Assembly (NCBI GenBank): GCA_011775825.1
Contig: JAABYK010000247.1
Location: forward strand, 1-6,224
Reading direction: 5' to 3'
Length of the DNA stretch: 6,224 nt
Origin: Candidatus Zhuqueibacterota bacterium
Lineage (GTDB): Bacteria; Zhuqueibacterota; Zhuqueibacteria; Oceanimicrobiales; Oceanimicrobiaceae
The position numbers were made by a program, and so were the translations under genes. Under the pieces are notes generated by a model. The model did not search any database and was not told the DNA's origin. It was given only the letters and a program-made list of their open reading frames with translations. Positions 1 through 6,224 of the stretch are shown here, piece by piece. Numbering within the stretch: position 1 is the first letter of the stretch; every line of letters begins with the position of its first letter.

Positions 1-115
1 CGAAAAAGTAGGCGATGACAAGATAGCCGGCACCTGGACATACACCCCCGCGGACGGCGAGCCTATGAAAGGGACATATGAAATGACCCGAAAGAAGAAG
101 ATGAACGAGGAATAA
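1..115 (+). CDS. C-terminal fragment of an unrecognised protein
   Basis: The second reading frame is open from the left edge (first full codon at 2) to a TAA at 113-115, giving 37 residues. The fragment includes GTWTYTPADGE and GKGTYEMTR-like stretches (read as MKGTYEMTR) and ends in a charged tail, RKKKMNEE. Alternating polar and aromatic residues with GTW and GTY turns suggest the last strands of a beta-rich domain, such as the lipocalin-like or amidohydrolase-associated C-terminal domains of secreted bacterial proteins, but this is only an impression. I do not recognise the family. A strong terminator begins about 30 bases after the stop, which supports this being a real gene end. The start and most of the gene lie outside the window. 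Confidence 0.6.
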   Translation, partial: EKVGDDKIAGTWTYTPADGEPMKGTYEMTRKKKMNEE

Positions 116-146
116 TCTTCAAAGCCAAAAATAGTTTCGTAAACTC

Positions 147-183
147 AAAAGGCCGGAATTCTTACCGGCCTTTTTAATTTTTT
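147..183 (+). terminator. Intrinsic terminator after the left-edge gene
   Basis: A perfect 6-bp G/C stem, GGCCGG (151-156) with CCGGCC (165-170), encloses an 8-base loop. It is extended by AAAA (147-150) pairing with the first Ts of the downstream T-rich tract (171-183, interrupted only by AA at 176-177). This is a textbook rho-independent terminator for the gene ending at 115. It ends only a few bases before the ribosome binding site of the metalloprotease, so it could also act as an attenuator for that gene if the two are co-transcribed. Confidence 0.9.
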
Positions 184-186
184 GTC

Positions 187-191
187 GGAGG
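187..191 (+). promoter_or_regulatory. Ribosome binding site deciding the metalloprotease start
   Basis: GGAGG lies 9 bases before the ATG at 201. An in-frame GTG at 192 directly abuts this motif and so cannot use it, which favours the ATG at 201 as the start. Confidence 0.75.
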
Positions 192-200
192 GTGAATTTC

Positions 201-2675
201 ATGAAACGCGTTTATTTGGTAGGGCTTTTGACCCTCATCTTGTATTCTATTGGCCGGACACAATCAGAGCAAAAGCCAGACAGACCGGTTTCCATTTCTG
301 AGAAAACCGAAGGCATGCAAAAATATCCGGGGTTCTTAGATTTTTATTGGGATGAACAGGAAGGAAAGATTTGGCTCGAGGTCGATAAATGGGATCAAGA
401 AATTCTGTATATCAACTCGCTTCCGGCTGGCGTTGGTTCCAATGACATCGGTTTGGACCGGGGACAATTGGGCAGACGACGCATTGTCACATTCCGGAGA
501 TTCGGACCAAAAGTGCTCATGATTCAGCCCAACTACTCCTTTCGAGCCATCACCGACAACGAAGCAGAACGTCGCTCCGTTGAAGAAGCCTTTGCAAAAT
601 CCACACTCTGGGGGTTCACAGTCGCTGCCGAGGAAGACAACCGGGTGTTGGTGGATGCCAGCGACTTTTTCTTGCGCGATGTCCATAATGTCGTGAGGGT
701 GCTGAAACGCAGGAATCAAGGCAACTACCAGCTTGAGCCGTCTCGGTCGGCATTTTATCCCGACGCGACAAAGAATTTCCCCCGCAACACCGAAGTTGAC
801 GTCACACTGACTTTCGTCGGCGAGTCACCGGGAAACTATGTGCGCCAGGTTGTCCCCACTCCGGAAGCCATTACCGTGCGACAGCATCATTCTTTTGTGC
901 AACTGCCGGATGCTGGTTATCAACCACGCATTTTTGACCCACGTGCCGGCTTTTTCGGCATTCGCTATAAGGATTATGCCACGCCCATCAGCGAATCCTT
1001 AGTAAAGCGCTTTATTGCTCGCCATCGTCTGAAAAAAAAGACCCCGGAAGCCGAGGTGAGCGAACCGATTGAACCCATTGTCTATTACGTGGATCCCGGA
1101 GCTCCGGAACCGATTCGTTCCGCTCTGATGGAAGGCGCACAATGGTGGAATCAAGCGTTTGAGGCCATCGGCTACAAAAACGCGCTGCAGGTGAAAATAC
1201 TACCCGAAGACGCCGACCCATTGGATGTCCGGTATAACGTCATTCAGTGGGTGCACCGTTCAACACGCGGCTGGTCGTACGGGAGTAGTGTCATCGATCC
1301 GCGTACCGGAGAAATCATCAAAGGGCATGTCAGCCTCGGATCTCTGCGCGTGCGACAAGATTTCTTGATCGCTGAAGGTTTGCTGGCCCCGTATGAGGAA
1401 GGCGAATCTGTGCCATCGCACATGCAGGAGATGGCGCTCGCAAGGCTGCGGCAACTGTCAGCGCACGAAGTGGGACACACGCTGGGGCTGGCTCACAATT
1501 TTGCAGCCAGCGTTTCAAACCGCGCATCGGTTATGGACTATCCCCATCCTCTCGTCAAAATCACATCTCATGGCTCATTCGATTTGTCAGATGCGTATGA
1601 CACCGGCATCGGTGAGTGGGATAAAGTCACCATCGCTTACGGGTATCAAGATTTCCCGGAAAATACCAATGAATCGCAGAAGCTGGATGAAATTCTCAGT
1701 CAATCCATCGCAAAGGGACTGATTTTCATATCCGATCAAGATGCACGACCGGCCGGAGGCGCGCACCCGCTGGCGCATCTCTGGGACAACGGTACCAACG
1801 CCGCCGAAGAGCTGAACAGAATCATGAAGATTCGTAACCTGGCGTTGAGTCGGTTTTCGGAAAACAACATTCGCCGGCAGGCGCCCTTCGCCACCCTGGA
1901 AGAAGTGCTCGTGCCGATCTATTTGTTCCATCGTTACCAGGTGGATGCAGCCTCGAAATTGCTTGGCGGCCTCACCTACACTTACGCGCTTCGAGGGGAT
2001 GGACAACAAGTTACAGACATCGTGGCTGCCTCACAGCAGCGTCAGGCCCTCGATGCGCTCCTGGCCACTTTGAAGCCGGAAGCGCTGGCTTTGCCGGAGC
2101 GGATTCTCAATCTCATCCCGCCGCGTGCGTACGGTTATGGACGCGACCGAGAGACCTTCAACATTCGCACCGCGGTGACGTTTGACCCGTTGGCGTCGGC
2201 AGAAACTGCCGCAAATCTGACCGTTGAGTTTCTGCTGCATCCTGCGCGGGCCACGAGGCTGATAGAATATCATGCCCGCAAACAAGACTATCCTGGATTT
2301 GGTGAAGTTTTGGATAGACTGATTTCGGAAACCTGGCAGGCAGAGCACGGCACCGGATACCACGCGGAAATCCGACGTGTGGTGGACAATGTGGTGCTGC
2401 ACAATTTGATGTCGCTTGCGGCAAACGAGCGGGCCTCGAATCAGGTGCGGGCCGTTGCTTCATTTAAACTGGACGAGTTGAGACAGTGGCTGAATCAGGA
2501 GCTTGGTCGTGCCAACGAAGAGCGACAAAAGGCACACCTCTATTATGCCAACAAACAAATTCAGCGCTTTCAAGAACATCCTGAAAAGATGAACCTGACG
2601 AAGCTGGTTGAGCCACCTGCCGGTTCGCCAATCGGGTCGGATTTTAACTTTATTGGGTTTGGTTGTGATTTCTGA
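201..2675 (+). CDS. Exported zinc-dependent metalloprotease, DUF5117/DUF4953 metzincin family
   Basis: This 824-residue protein (from the ATG at 201) is a predicted secreted or periplasmic metallopeptidase. Residues 1 to about 22 form a signal peptide: MKR, then a hydrophobic core (VYLVGLLTLILYSIG). There is no lipobox cysteine. The N-terminal part matches DUF5118 and then DUF5117 (about residues 30-280; conserved GSNDIGLDRGQLG near 75-87). The catalytic DUF4953-type region follows, with conserved WVHRSTRGWSYG and the zinc site HEVGHTLGLAH (H422, E423, H426, H432; HExxHxxGxxH). A Met-turn-like SVMDYP has its methionine at 445. These are metzincin hallmarks. Length is normal for the family and the frame is intact. 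Substrate is unknown; peptide or protein degradation outside the membrane is inferred. It stands alone on its strand, after a terminator, and I see no clear promoter of its own. Family assignment is firm; physiological role is not. Confidence 0.93.
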   Translation: MKRVYLVGLLTLILYSIGRTQSEQKPDRPVSISEKTEGMQKYPGFLDFYWDEQEGKIWLEVDKWDQEILYINSLPAGVGSNDIGLDRGQLGRRRIVTFRRFGPKVLMIQPNYSFRAITDNEAERRSVEEAFAKSTLWGFTVAAEEDNRVLVDASDFFLRDVHNVVRVLKRRNQGNYQLEPSRSAFYPDATKNFPRNTEVDVTLTFVGESPGNYVRQVVPTPEAITVRQHHSFVQLPDAGYQPRIFDPRAGFFGIRYKDYATPISESLVKRFIARHRLKKKTPEAEVSEPIEPIVYYVDPGAPEPIRSALMEGAQWWNQAFEAIGYKNALQVKILPEDADPLDVRYNVIQWVHRSTRGWSYGSSVIDPRTGEIIKGHVSLGSLRVRQDFLIAEGLLAPYEEGESVPSHMQEMALARLRQLSAHEVGHTLGLAHNFAASVSNRASVMDYPHPLVKITSHGSFDLSDAYDTGIGEWDKVTIAYGYQDFPENTNESQKLDEILSQSIAKGLIFISDQDARPAGGAHPLAHLWDNGTNAAEELNRIMKIRNLALSRFSENNIRRQAPFATLEEVLVPIYLFHRYQVDAASKLLGGLTYTYALRGDGQQVTDIVAASQQRQALDALLATLKPEALALPERILNLIPPRAYGYGRDRETFNIRTAVTFDPLASAETAANLTVEFLLHPARATRLIEYHARKQDYPGFGEVLDRLISETWQAEHGTGYHAEIRRVVDNVVLHNLMSLAANERASNQVRAVASFKLDELRQWLNQELGRANEERQKAHLYYANKQIQRFQEHPEKMNLTKLVEPPAGSPIGSDFNFIGFGCDF

Positions 2676-2734
2676 AGGCGGCTGTGACACAACTTTGATA
2701 GGAATTGGAACCCTGTCAGTTTAGCGCACATTGG

Positions 2735-2958
2735 TCATAGTAAAGAAGAGAATTCATCCACCGTTAATTCACAGTCACGCAGTATCTTCTTCAATAATGC
2801 CGGCCCGATAATTTCATCTGCATGGACAGGGATAACCGTGCTGCGGCCGTCGGGGTGTCTGAGAAAATGATGGCTCCCGTAGTTCGGATCACCACAAAAC
2901 CGATTTCAGCGTGTGCAGCAATAACTTTTTTGGCAGTAGTTCTTGGTAGTTTGGGCAT
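2735..2958 (-). pseudogene. hicA: HicA-family mRNA interferase toxin, frameshifted
   Basis: HicA toxins are small double-stranded-RNA-binding-fold ribonucleases that cleave mRNA and are neutralised by HicB. Reading starts at the ATG 2958-2956, which overlaps the hicB stop by one base (TGATG), so translation is probably coupled. The first 26 residues (MPKLPRTTAKKVIAA, then IGFVVIRT) match the HicA N-terminus. The frame then breaks near 2876-2881. The adjacent frame continues with GSHHFLRHPDGRSTVIPVHA and DEIIGPALLKKIL to a TGA at 2737-2735, which is the canonical rest of HicA, including the catalytic histidine of GSHH. Adding one G (GGG to GGGG at 2876-2878) gives a seamless 74-residue protein of normal length. 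As written, the gene makes a 55-residue product stopping at 2793-2791 with no GSHH motif. It is either a disarmed toxin or an assembly error. Confidence 0.85.
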
Positions 2959-3170
2959 CAGGAAATCGAAATCCTTTGTACGCCCACAAATTCAAGAGGG
3001 TCGCCATCTTCAGCTTCTACTTCCAGGCACAATTCGATGGCTTCCCGAATTCGCTTCATCAATTCATCTAGGGTTTTTGCCTGCGTGTGACACCCCTTTA
3101 GTTCGGGAACCGTAGCGACGTAGAATCCTTCGGAATCTCGCTCTATAATAACATTAAATTCTTTTTTCAC
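2958..3170 (-). CDS. hicB: HicB-family antitoxin (short form)
   Basis: This 70-residue antitoxin would bind and block HicA in a type II toxin-antitoxin module. The N-terminal beta-alpha fold reads KKEFNVIIERDSEGFYVATVP, then ELKGCHTQAKTLDELMKR and a helix, IREAIELCLEVE. This is the partially degraded RNase H-like HicB fold with the usual GCHTQ(A/G) loop (residues 26-31). The C-terminal VGVQRISIS is also typical. The start chosen is GTG 3170-3168, because AGGAGA (3182-3177) lies 6 bases upstream. An ATG at 3245 would add 25 residues unlike HicB and would run through the probable promoter. No ribbon-helix-helix or HTH domain follows the fold, so autoregulation, if any, would not use the DNA-binding domain seen in longer HicB proteins. 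The order is hicB before hicA, as in many short-HicB pairs. The gene is intact. Confidence 0.9.
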   Translation of the reverse strand: MKKEFNVIIERDSEGFYVATVPELKGCHTQAKTLDELMKRIREAIELCLEVEAEDGDPLEFVGVQRISIS

Positions 3171-3176
3171 GACAAC

Positions 3177-3182
3177 TCTCCT
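3177..3182 (-). promoter_or_regulatory. Ribosome binding site setting the hicB start
   Basis: On the minus strand AGGAGA stands 6 bases before the GTG at 3170-3168. It is the only good Shine-Dalgarno match near the locus, and it supports the GTG over the upstream in-frame ATG at 3245. Confidence 0.75.
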
Positions 3183-3208
3183 GCTTTTGAATAGAACCCT
3201 ATCTACTA

Positions 3209-3238
3209 AATATAAATAATAACCGTTTTCTAGATCAA
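3209..3238 (-). promoter_or_regulatory. Candidate promoter for hicBA
   Basis: On the minus strand TTGATC (3238-3233, a -35-like box) is separated by 18 bases from TATATT (3214-3209, a -10-like box); TTATAT gives a 17-base spacing. The region is strikingly A+T-rich compared with the coding DNA around it. Transcription would begin near 3202, leaving a leader of about 30 bases that contains the hicB ribosome binding site. The call is by consensus only and assumes a housekeeping sigma factor of the usual type. Confidence 0.4.
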
Positions 3239-3259
3239 AAGCCAAATGAAAAATTGGGC
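3237..3259 (-). terminator. Weak terminator-like hairpin after the DUF72 gene
   Basis: On the minus strand GCCCAA (3259-3254) can pair with TTGGC (3245-3241) with one bulged C, across an 8-base T-rich loop, followed by TTTT (3240-3237). It lies 35 bases after the DUF72 stop codon. The stem is short and imperfect, and its tail overlaps the candidate hicBA -35 box, so this is a marginal call. Confidence 0.25.
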
Positions 3260-3293
3260 AAGCGACAGAGCGTGTTAGTTAAGAGAGTTTCAC

Positions 3294-4034
3294 TTAGCTT
3301 TTCAGCATGTCCAGAAGGGTCAACGCATTTTTGGGCGCGTAGCCGTCGAAGTCGTTGTTGAAGAAAATATAGAAGTTTCTGGCGCCAAGTCTCGCCATCT
3401 TATCGGTCAGTTCGACGACTTCACGAAGCTCATGCGCCGAGTAATCGTGGGAATACCAGCGGCTGCGCCCGTGCAGACGAATGTAGGCCGAGTCGGACGT
3501 GACCCAGTCCATCAAGTCGGTTTTAGGTGAATCTGCAGTGCAAAAGACTGCCCCGACCTCCTGCAAGAGGCCCTGGGTTTTATCGTTAAGCCATCGGTTG
3601 TGCCGAAACTCAACCGCCACCTTTTTGGGTTCGGGAAATGCCAGGAGCGCCTTTTTTAGCCTGTCCGGTTCAAAAGGTGTATTGGGCGGCAATTGCAGCA
3701 AAATCAGTCCCAACTGCTCTTTCAACAAAGCAGCCGAGTTCCAGAATTGTTTGATGGGCTCTTCGACGTCTTTCAGATGCTTACGATGGGTGATCAATTT
3801 GGGGGCTTTCAAGACATATTTAAAATCCGGGCCTGCTCGCTCACGCCAGTTGTGGTAGGTCGTGTCTTTGAAGGTCCGATAAAACGTGGCATTCACTTCC
3901 ACGGTTGAAAATTTCTTAAGGTAGTAGCCAAACCATTTGCTTTGCGGCAATGCTTCAGGATAGAACAGACCCTTCCAATGCGGATAGCTCCACCCCGATG
4001 TACCAACGAAGTATTGTAGGTTTTTGCTGACCAT
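3294..4034 (-). CDS. DUF72 domain-containing protein (YecE family)
   Basis: This 246-residue, probably cytoplasmic protein spans a complete DUF72 domain (a TIM-barrel fold by family knowledge). The family motifs appear in order: GTSGWSYPHWKG (11-22), EVNATFYR (46-53), APKLITH (77-83), LLQLPP (112-117), EFRHNRW (142-148), YIRLHGR (184-190) and FFNNDFDGYAPKNA (224-237). Length is typical and no motif is missing. The biochemical role of YecE/DUF72 proteins is not established; conserved polar residues suggest an enzyme. The start ATG 4034-4032 lies just before the first motif and no other ATG is available, but there is no recognisable Shine-Dalgarno sequence upstream. It follows the phosphodiesterase gene on the same strand after 172 bases, enough for its own promoter, so I would not assume an operon. 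Confidence 0.93.
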   Translation of the reverse strand: MVSKNLQYFVGTSGWSYPHWKGLFYPEALPQSKWFGYYLKKFSTVEVNATFYRTFKDTTYHNWRERAGPDFKYVLKAPKLITHRKHLKDVEEPIKQFWNSAALLKEQLGLILLQLPPNTPFEPDRLKKALLAFPEPKKVAVEFRHNRWLNDKTQGLLQEVGAVFCTADSPKTDLMDWVTSDSAYIRLHGRSRWYSHDYSAHELREVVELTDKMARLGARNFYIFFNNDFDGYAPKNALTLLDMLKS

Positions 4035-4056
4035 ACTGAAATCGTTAATGATTTGT

Positions 4057-4085
4057 ATTGTATTGATGAGTCAAAAATCTTTCCA
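4057..4085 (-). promoter_or_regulatory. Candidate promoter for the DUF72 gene
   Basis: On the minus strand TGGAAA (4085-4080) and TACAAT (4062-4057) are spaced by 17 bases, matching 4 of 6 and 5 of 6 consensus positions. Transcription would start near 4050, leaving a short leader of about 16 bases before the ATG. That fits the lack of a Shine-Dalgarno motif but is a consensus-only guess. Confidence 0.3.
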
Positions 4086-4140
4086 TAGCCAAAATAAGTA
4101 ATTACCTCTGTCGATGCAAATATTTTCAGTCGAGATGCTT

Positions 4141-4172
4141 ACTCAACCGGGCATTCATATGAACGGTTGAGT
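4141..4172. repeat. Nested inverted repeat between the phosphodiesterase and DUF72 genes
   Basis: ACTCAACCG (4141-4149) and CGGTTGAGT (4164-4172) are a perfect 9-bp inverted repeat around a 14-base spacer. The spacer itself contains the 10-bp palindrome TTCATATGAA (4154-4163). No T-tract follows on either strand, so it is not a standard intrinsic terminator. It lies 34 bases beyond the stop codon of the phosphodiesterase gene and could be a 3' mRNA stem-loop, a factor-dependent terminator or a protein-binding site. The structure is plain in the sequence; its role is not known. Confidence 0.6.
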
Positions 4173-4206
4173 TGTCTTCATTTCACTTACGTGTCCAACA
4201 GTAATA

Positions 4207-6222
4207 TTACTTGATGTAGCCTAAACTCCGCAATTGCTCCTTGATTTTCTCATCGGAGGTTGTGGTGAGTGGCTTGGATCGATCCGCCAACGGGGTGGTT
4301 TCATAAGTGGGAATGGTTTCAATGGGATTTTGGGAGACAAATTCCTCGACAAACGCATCCTGCAGCACTTTGCCATCCATATCCGCCGCCACAGGCAAGC
4401 CCAGAGCATAAAGCATGGTTGGTGTCATATCCAAAACCGACGCGGTTTCAAGTCTCCTATTCTGTTTGATTTTTGGGCCGGAGAGAATCACAACGCCTTC
4501 GGGCGCCTTGCCATGCCCGCCGGATTTCCAAAAACCATCGTCAGGCGTGGACTCGAAGCCGTGATCCGATACAACCATGACAATGGTATTTTCATCGATT
4601 CGTTCCAGGAATTTGCCGATGATTTTGTCCGTGTGAATGTAGTAGTTTTGAATGGTATCTTTGAAGCGTGACAAATTCTGCGAATCGACATCGGCAAATT
4701 TTTCCGGTTTGGCCCAACGCCAAAAGGCATGTTGCACCGGATCGATGCCTTTCAAGTAAACCGCGAAAACTTGTGGTGGATATTGTTCATGCAAGTACAA
4801 TCCCAAATTCACTTTGTTTTCATCGCGGAGATAAATCCAGCCTAAGTAAGAAAGCGCCGTTTTGACGATATCATCAGGATAGAGGCTTTCATCCTTGGGG
4901 CCAATCTTCAATTCATGAATCTCTTCGCGCAAATCGGCACGCTCTGCCGAATCGAGGTTGACAAACTGCAAAAGCTCTTCTTGGTGCTTAAACTGACTGG
5001 TTGACAAAACCCGATCTTCAATTTCATCCACCAGGGTATCCGGATACGTCATCCCGGCCTTGAATTCAAGCGATTCGTTGACCGTATCCCACATAAATCT
5101 GTCCGACACGATGAATCCGAGCACCTCATCGGCTGGCCAACTCGGCCACCACCCGATAACGCCCACGGATATGTCTAAGTCATTAAAAATATTCCAAAAG
5201 GCCTTGGTTTTGCGGAGATTGTTGGACACGGGAACGGTGTCGAAGCCGGCTAAATCCAGAAAGTCGCCAGCGCCAAACATGAGTGGATAGTAATTCCAAA
5301 ACAGCGTGGAAACCGTGGGAATTCTGCGGCTGACAAAATCCATGATCCCGTGTTTGTGCATGTTCTTGCCGGTGGCGACGCTCGACCAAACGACGGGCGA
5401 TTTGGTTGGCTCATAGGTTTTGAGAGGACCGTAAACTCCTTGCTCCATCAACCTGGCAAAGTTGGGGGTTTGGCCTTCTTCCACAAGCGGTTTTAGAATC
5501 TGCCAATCGGCGCCGTCCACACCGAGAATCATGATTTTTGTGCTGTCAGCTTCTAAGGCGATATTTTGCAATTCATATCTCGAAGCGAGGTCATTGGTGG
5601 AGGCATAAAGCTCGTCATGTTTGAAATGATTCAGTCCGTAGAAAAAGACCATCTCAAAGACGTACAGACCAATTAAACCGCCTAGCCACATCTTTTTGTT
5701 TTTATACGCGCCTTTGAGTACAAAGCGAATGGCAATGAGCATAAATAAAGTAATGACCAAAAAAGAGAATGCAAATAGAAGCACCATGCCGGGCAGGCCA
5801 AGGTTTTGCAAAAAGGGAAACTGACCCGGGATGGCGCTTTCATCCAGGCTCACCAGGAACAAGAAAACGGCCACCAGCCAGCCCACATTTGCCGAAATGA
5901 AGAAAACAGGCGACAGACTTAGATTCCGTGTCTGAAGCAACGGGAAAATAACGACTATGAACAGTGTACACGCCGCCAGGCCGATTAGGCCGTAAAAGAT
6001 GGCCGAATAGATCGGAAAAATAAACATATCCGGAACCAGATTGTGATAGGAGTAGACGGTCAGCATCCCTGCCGACATACCGTATGCCATCCCGATAATG
6101 AGTCCAATAAACGCAGTGTTTTTGAGATTCTGTTTGAATTCAGTGGTCATCTCGTTCGCTTGCTTTTGTAATTCGTTTTTGTGCCATTTCAATAATTTAA
6201 GGTTTTGTCTGACTATCTTCAA
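4207..6222 (-). CDS. Membrane-anchored type I phosphodiesterase / alkaline phosphatase family protein
   Basis: Numbered from the TTG at 6222 this is 671 residues. About five hydrophobic helices (near 36-58, 71-95, 104-126, 142-169 and 178-197) come first; basic residues in the N-terminus and in the loops at 96-103 and 170-178 put the C-terminal domain outside the membrane. That domain (about 228-620) has the alkaline phosphatase superfamily metal and nucleophile set: GVDGADW (D236), PTKSPVVWSSVATGK with S275 aligned to the nucleophile, HGI at 291, DPVQH (D494, H498), SDHG (D553, H554) and GGHGK (H570). It ends in RSLGYIK, a common family tail. It probably hydrolyses a phosphate mono- or diester in the periplasm; the substrate is unknown. 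The start is uncertain: TTG at 6222, ATG at 6150 (647 residues, no clear Shine-Dalgarno) or a codon beyond the edge, since the frame stays open there. Confidence 0.9.
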   Translation of the reverse strand: MKIVRQNLKLLKWHKNELQKQANEMTTEFKQNLKNTAFIGLIIGMAYGMSAGMLTVYSYHNLVPDMFIFPIYSAIFYGLIGLAACTLFIVVIFPLLQTRNLSLSPVFFISANVGWLVAVFLFLVSLDESAIPGQFPFLQNLGLPGMVLLFAFSFLVITLFMLIAIRFVLKGAYKNKKMWLGGLIGLYVFEMVFFYGLNHFKHDELYASTNDLASRYELQNIALEADSTKIMILGVDGADWQILKPLVEEGQTPNFARLMEQGVYGPLKTYEPTKSPVVWSSVATGKNMHKHGIMDFVSRRIPTVSTLFWNYYPLMFGAGDFLDLAGFDTVPVSNNLRKTKAFWNIFNDLDISVGVIGWWPSWPADEVLGFIVSDRFMWDTVNESLEFKAGMTYPDTLVDEIEDRVLSTSQFKHQEELLQFVNLDSAERADLREEIHELKIGPKDESLYPDDIVKTALSYLGWIYLRDENKVNLGLYLHEQYPPQVFAVYLKGIDPVQHAFWRWAKPEKFADVDSQNLSRFKDTIQNYYIHTDKIIGKFLERIDENTIVMVVSDHGFESTPDDGFWKSGGHGKAPEGVVILSGPKIKQNRRLETASVLDMTPTMLYALGLPVAADMDGKVLQDAFVEEFVSQNPIETIPTYETTPLADRSKPLTTTSDEKIKEQLRSLGYIK

Positions 6223-6224
6223 TC

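Noticed and set aside
1587..2009. Long minus-strand open frame inside the metalloprotease gene.
   Set aside because: It is a shadow of the conserved coding strand; its translation resembles no family.
2676..2734. Possible bidirectional terminator between the convergent metalloprotease and hicA genes.
   Set aside because: Only a 5-bp inverted repeat (TGACA at 2685 with TGTCA at 2714) with a long loop and no T-tract is present, too weak to call.
2870..2890. Programmed -1 ribosomal frameshift producing full-length HicA.
   Set aside because: There is no slippery heptamer at the junction and no clear downstream stem-loop; a base deletion explains the break more simply.
2822..3115. Plus-strand open frame of 97 codons over the hicBA locus.
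   Set aside because: It is antisense to two recognisable genes, has no ribosome binding site and encodes no family-like sequence.
3171..3245. Longer hicB beginning at the ATG 3245.
   Set aside because: The extra 25 residues are not HicB-like, cover an A+T-rich promoter-like region, and a good ribosome binding site sits before the internal GTG at 3170.
4141..4172. Possible integron attC site: the arms read ACTCAAC and GTTGAGT, matching RYYYAAC and GTTRRRY.
   Set aside because: At 32 bases it is shorter than known attC sites (about 57 or more), lacks inner L boxes and the extrahelical-base pattern, and there is no integrase or cassette array. The match follows from the palindrome.
4234..4671. 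Plus-strand open frame of 145 codons inside the phosphodiesterase gene.
   Set aside because: It overlaps conserved catalytic motifs on the other strand and has no independent support.

Overview
The window looks like ordinary bacterial chromosome of middling G+C content. The gene families point to an environmental, probably Gram-negative bacterium of the Bacteroidota, Calditrichota or candidate KSB1 kind. That placement is inferred from gene content (a DUF5117/DUF4953 metzincin and a membrane-anchored alkaline-phosphatase-superfamily enzyme) and from start sites that only partly use Shine-Dalgarno sequences. There is no marker gene to fix it.

Layout. The left edge (to 115, plus strand) is the last 37 codons of an unrecognised gene. 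A strong intrinsic terminator follows (147-183). Just after it, on the plus strand, is a large exported zinc metalloprotease (201-2675). Everything further right is on the minus strand, in transcription order: a five-helix membrane protein with an extracytoplasmic type I phosphodiesterase/alkaline-phosphatase-like domain (4207-6222, reaching the right edge); a DUF72/YecE-family protein (3294-4034); and a small toxin-antitoxin pair, hicB (2958-3170) followed by hicA (2735-2958). The pair converges on the metalloprotease with 59 bases between the stop codons. A 172-base gap (4035-4206) holds a 9-bp inverted repeat enclosing a 10-bp palindrome.

The most notable item is the HicBA locus. The antitoxin reads intact, but the toxin carries a single-base deletion near 2876-2881, consistent with GGGG shortened to GGG. 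This cuts the product off before the catalytic GSHH histidine. Restoring one base gives a full 74-residue HicA. The locus is therefore either a naturally disarmed toxin-antitoxin module or a one-base error in the assembly.

The genes do not form an evident pathway. The metalloprotease and the phosphodiesterase probably both act outside the cytoplasmic membrane. DUF72 has no settled function, and the hicBA pair looks like a small accessory insertion. I did not find CRISPR arrays, rRNA, tRNA, insertion sequences or a novel multi-gene system.
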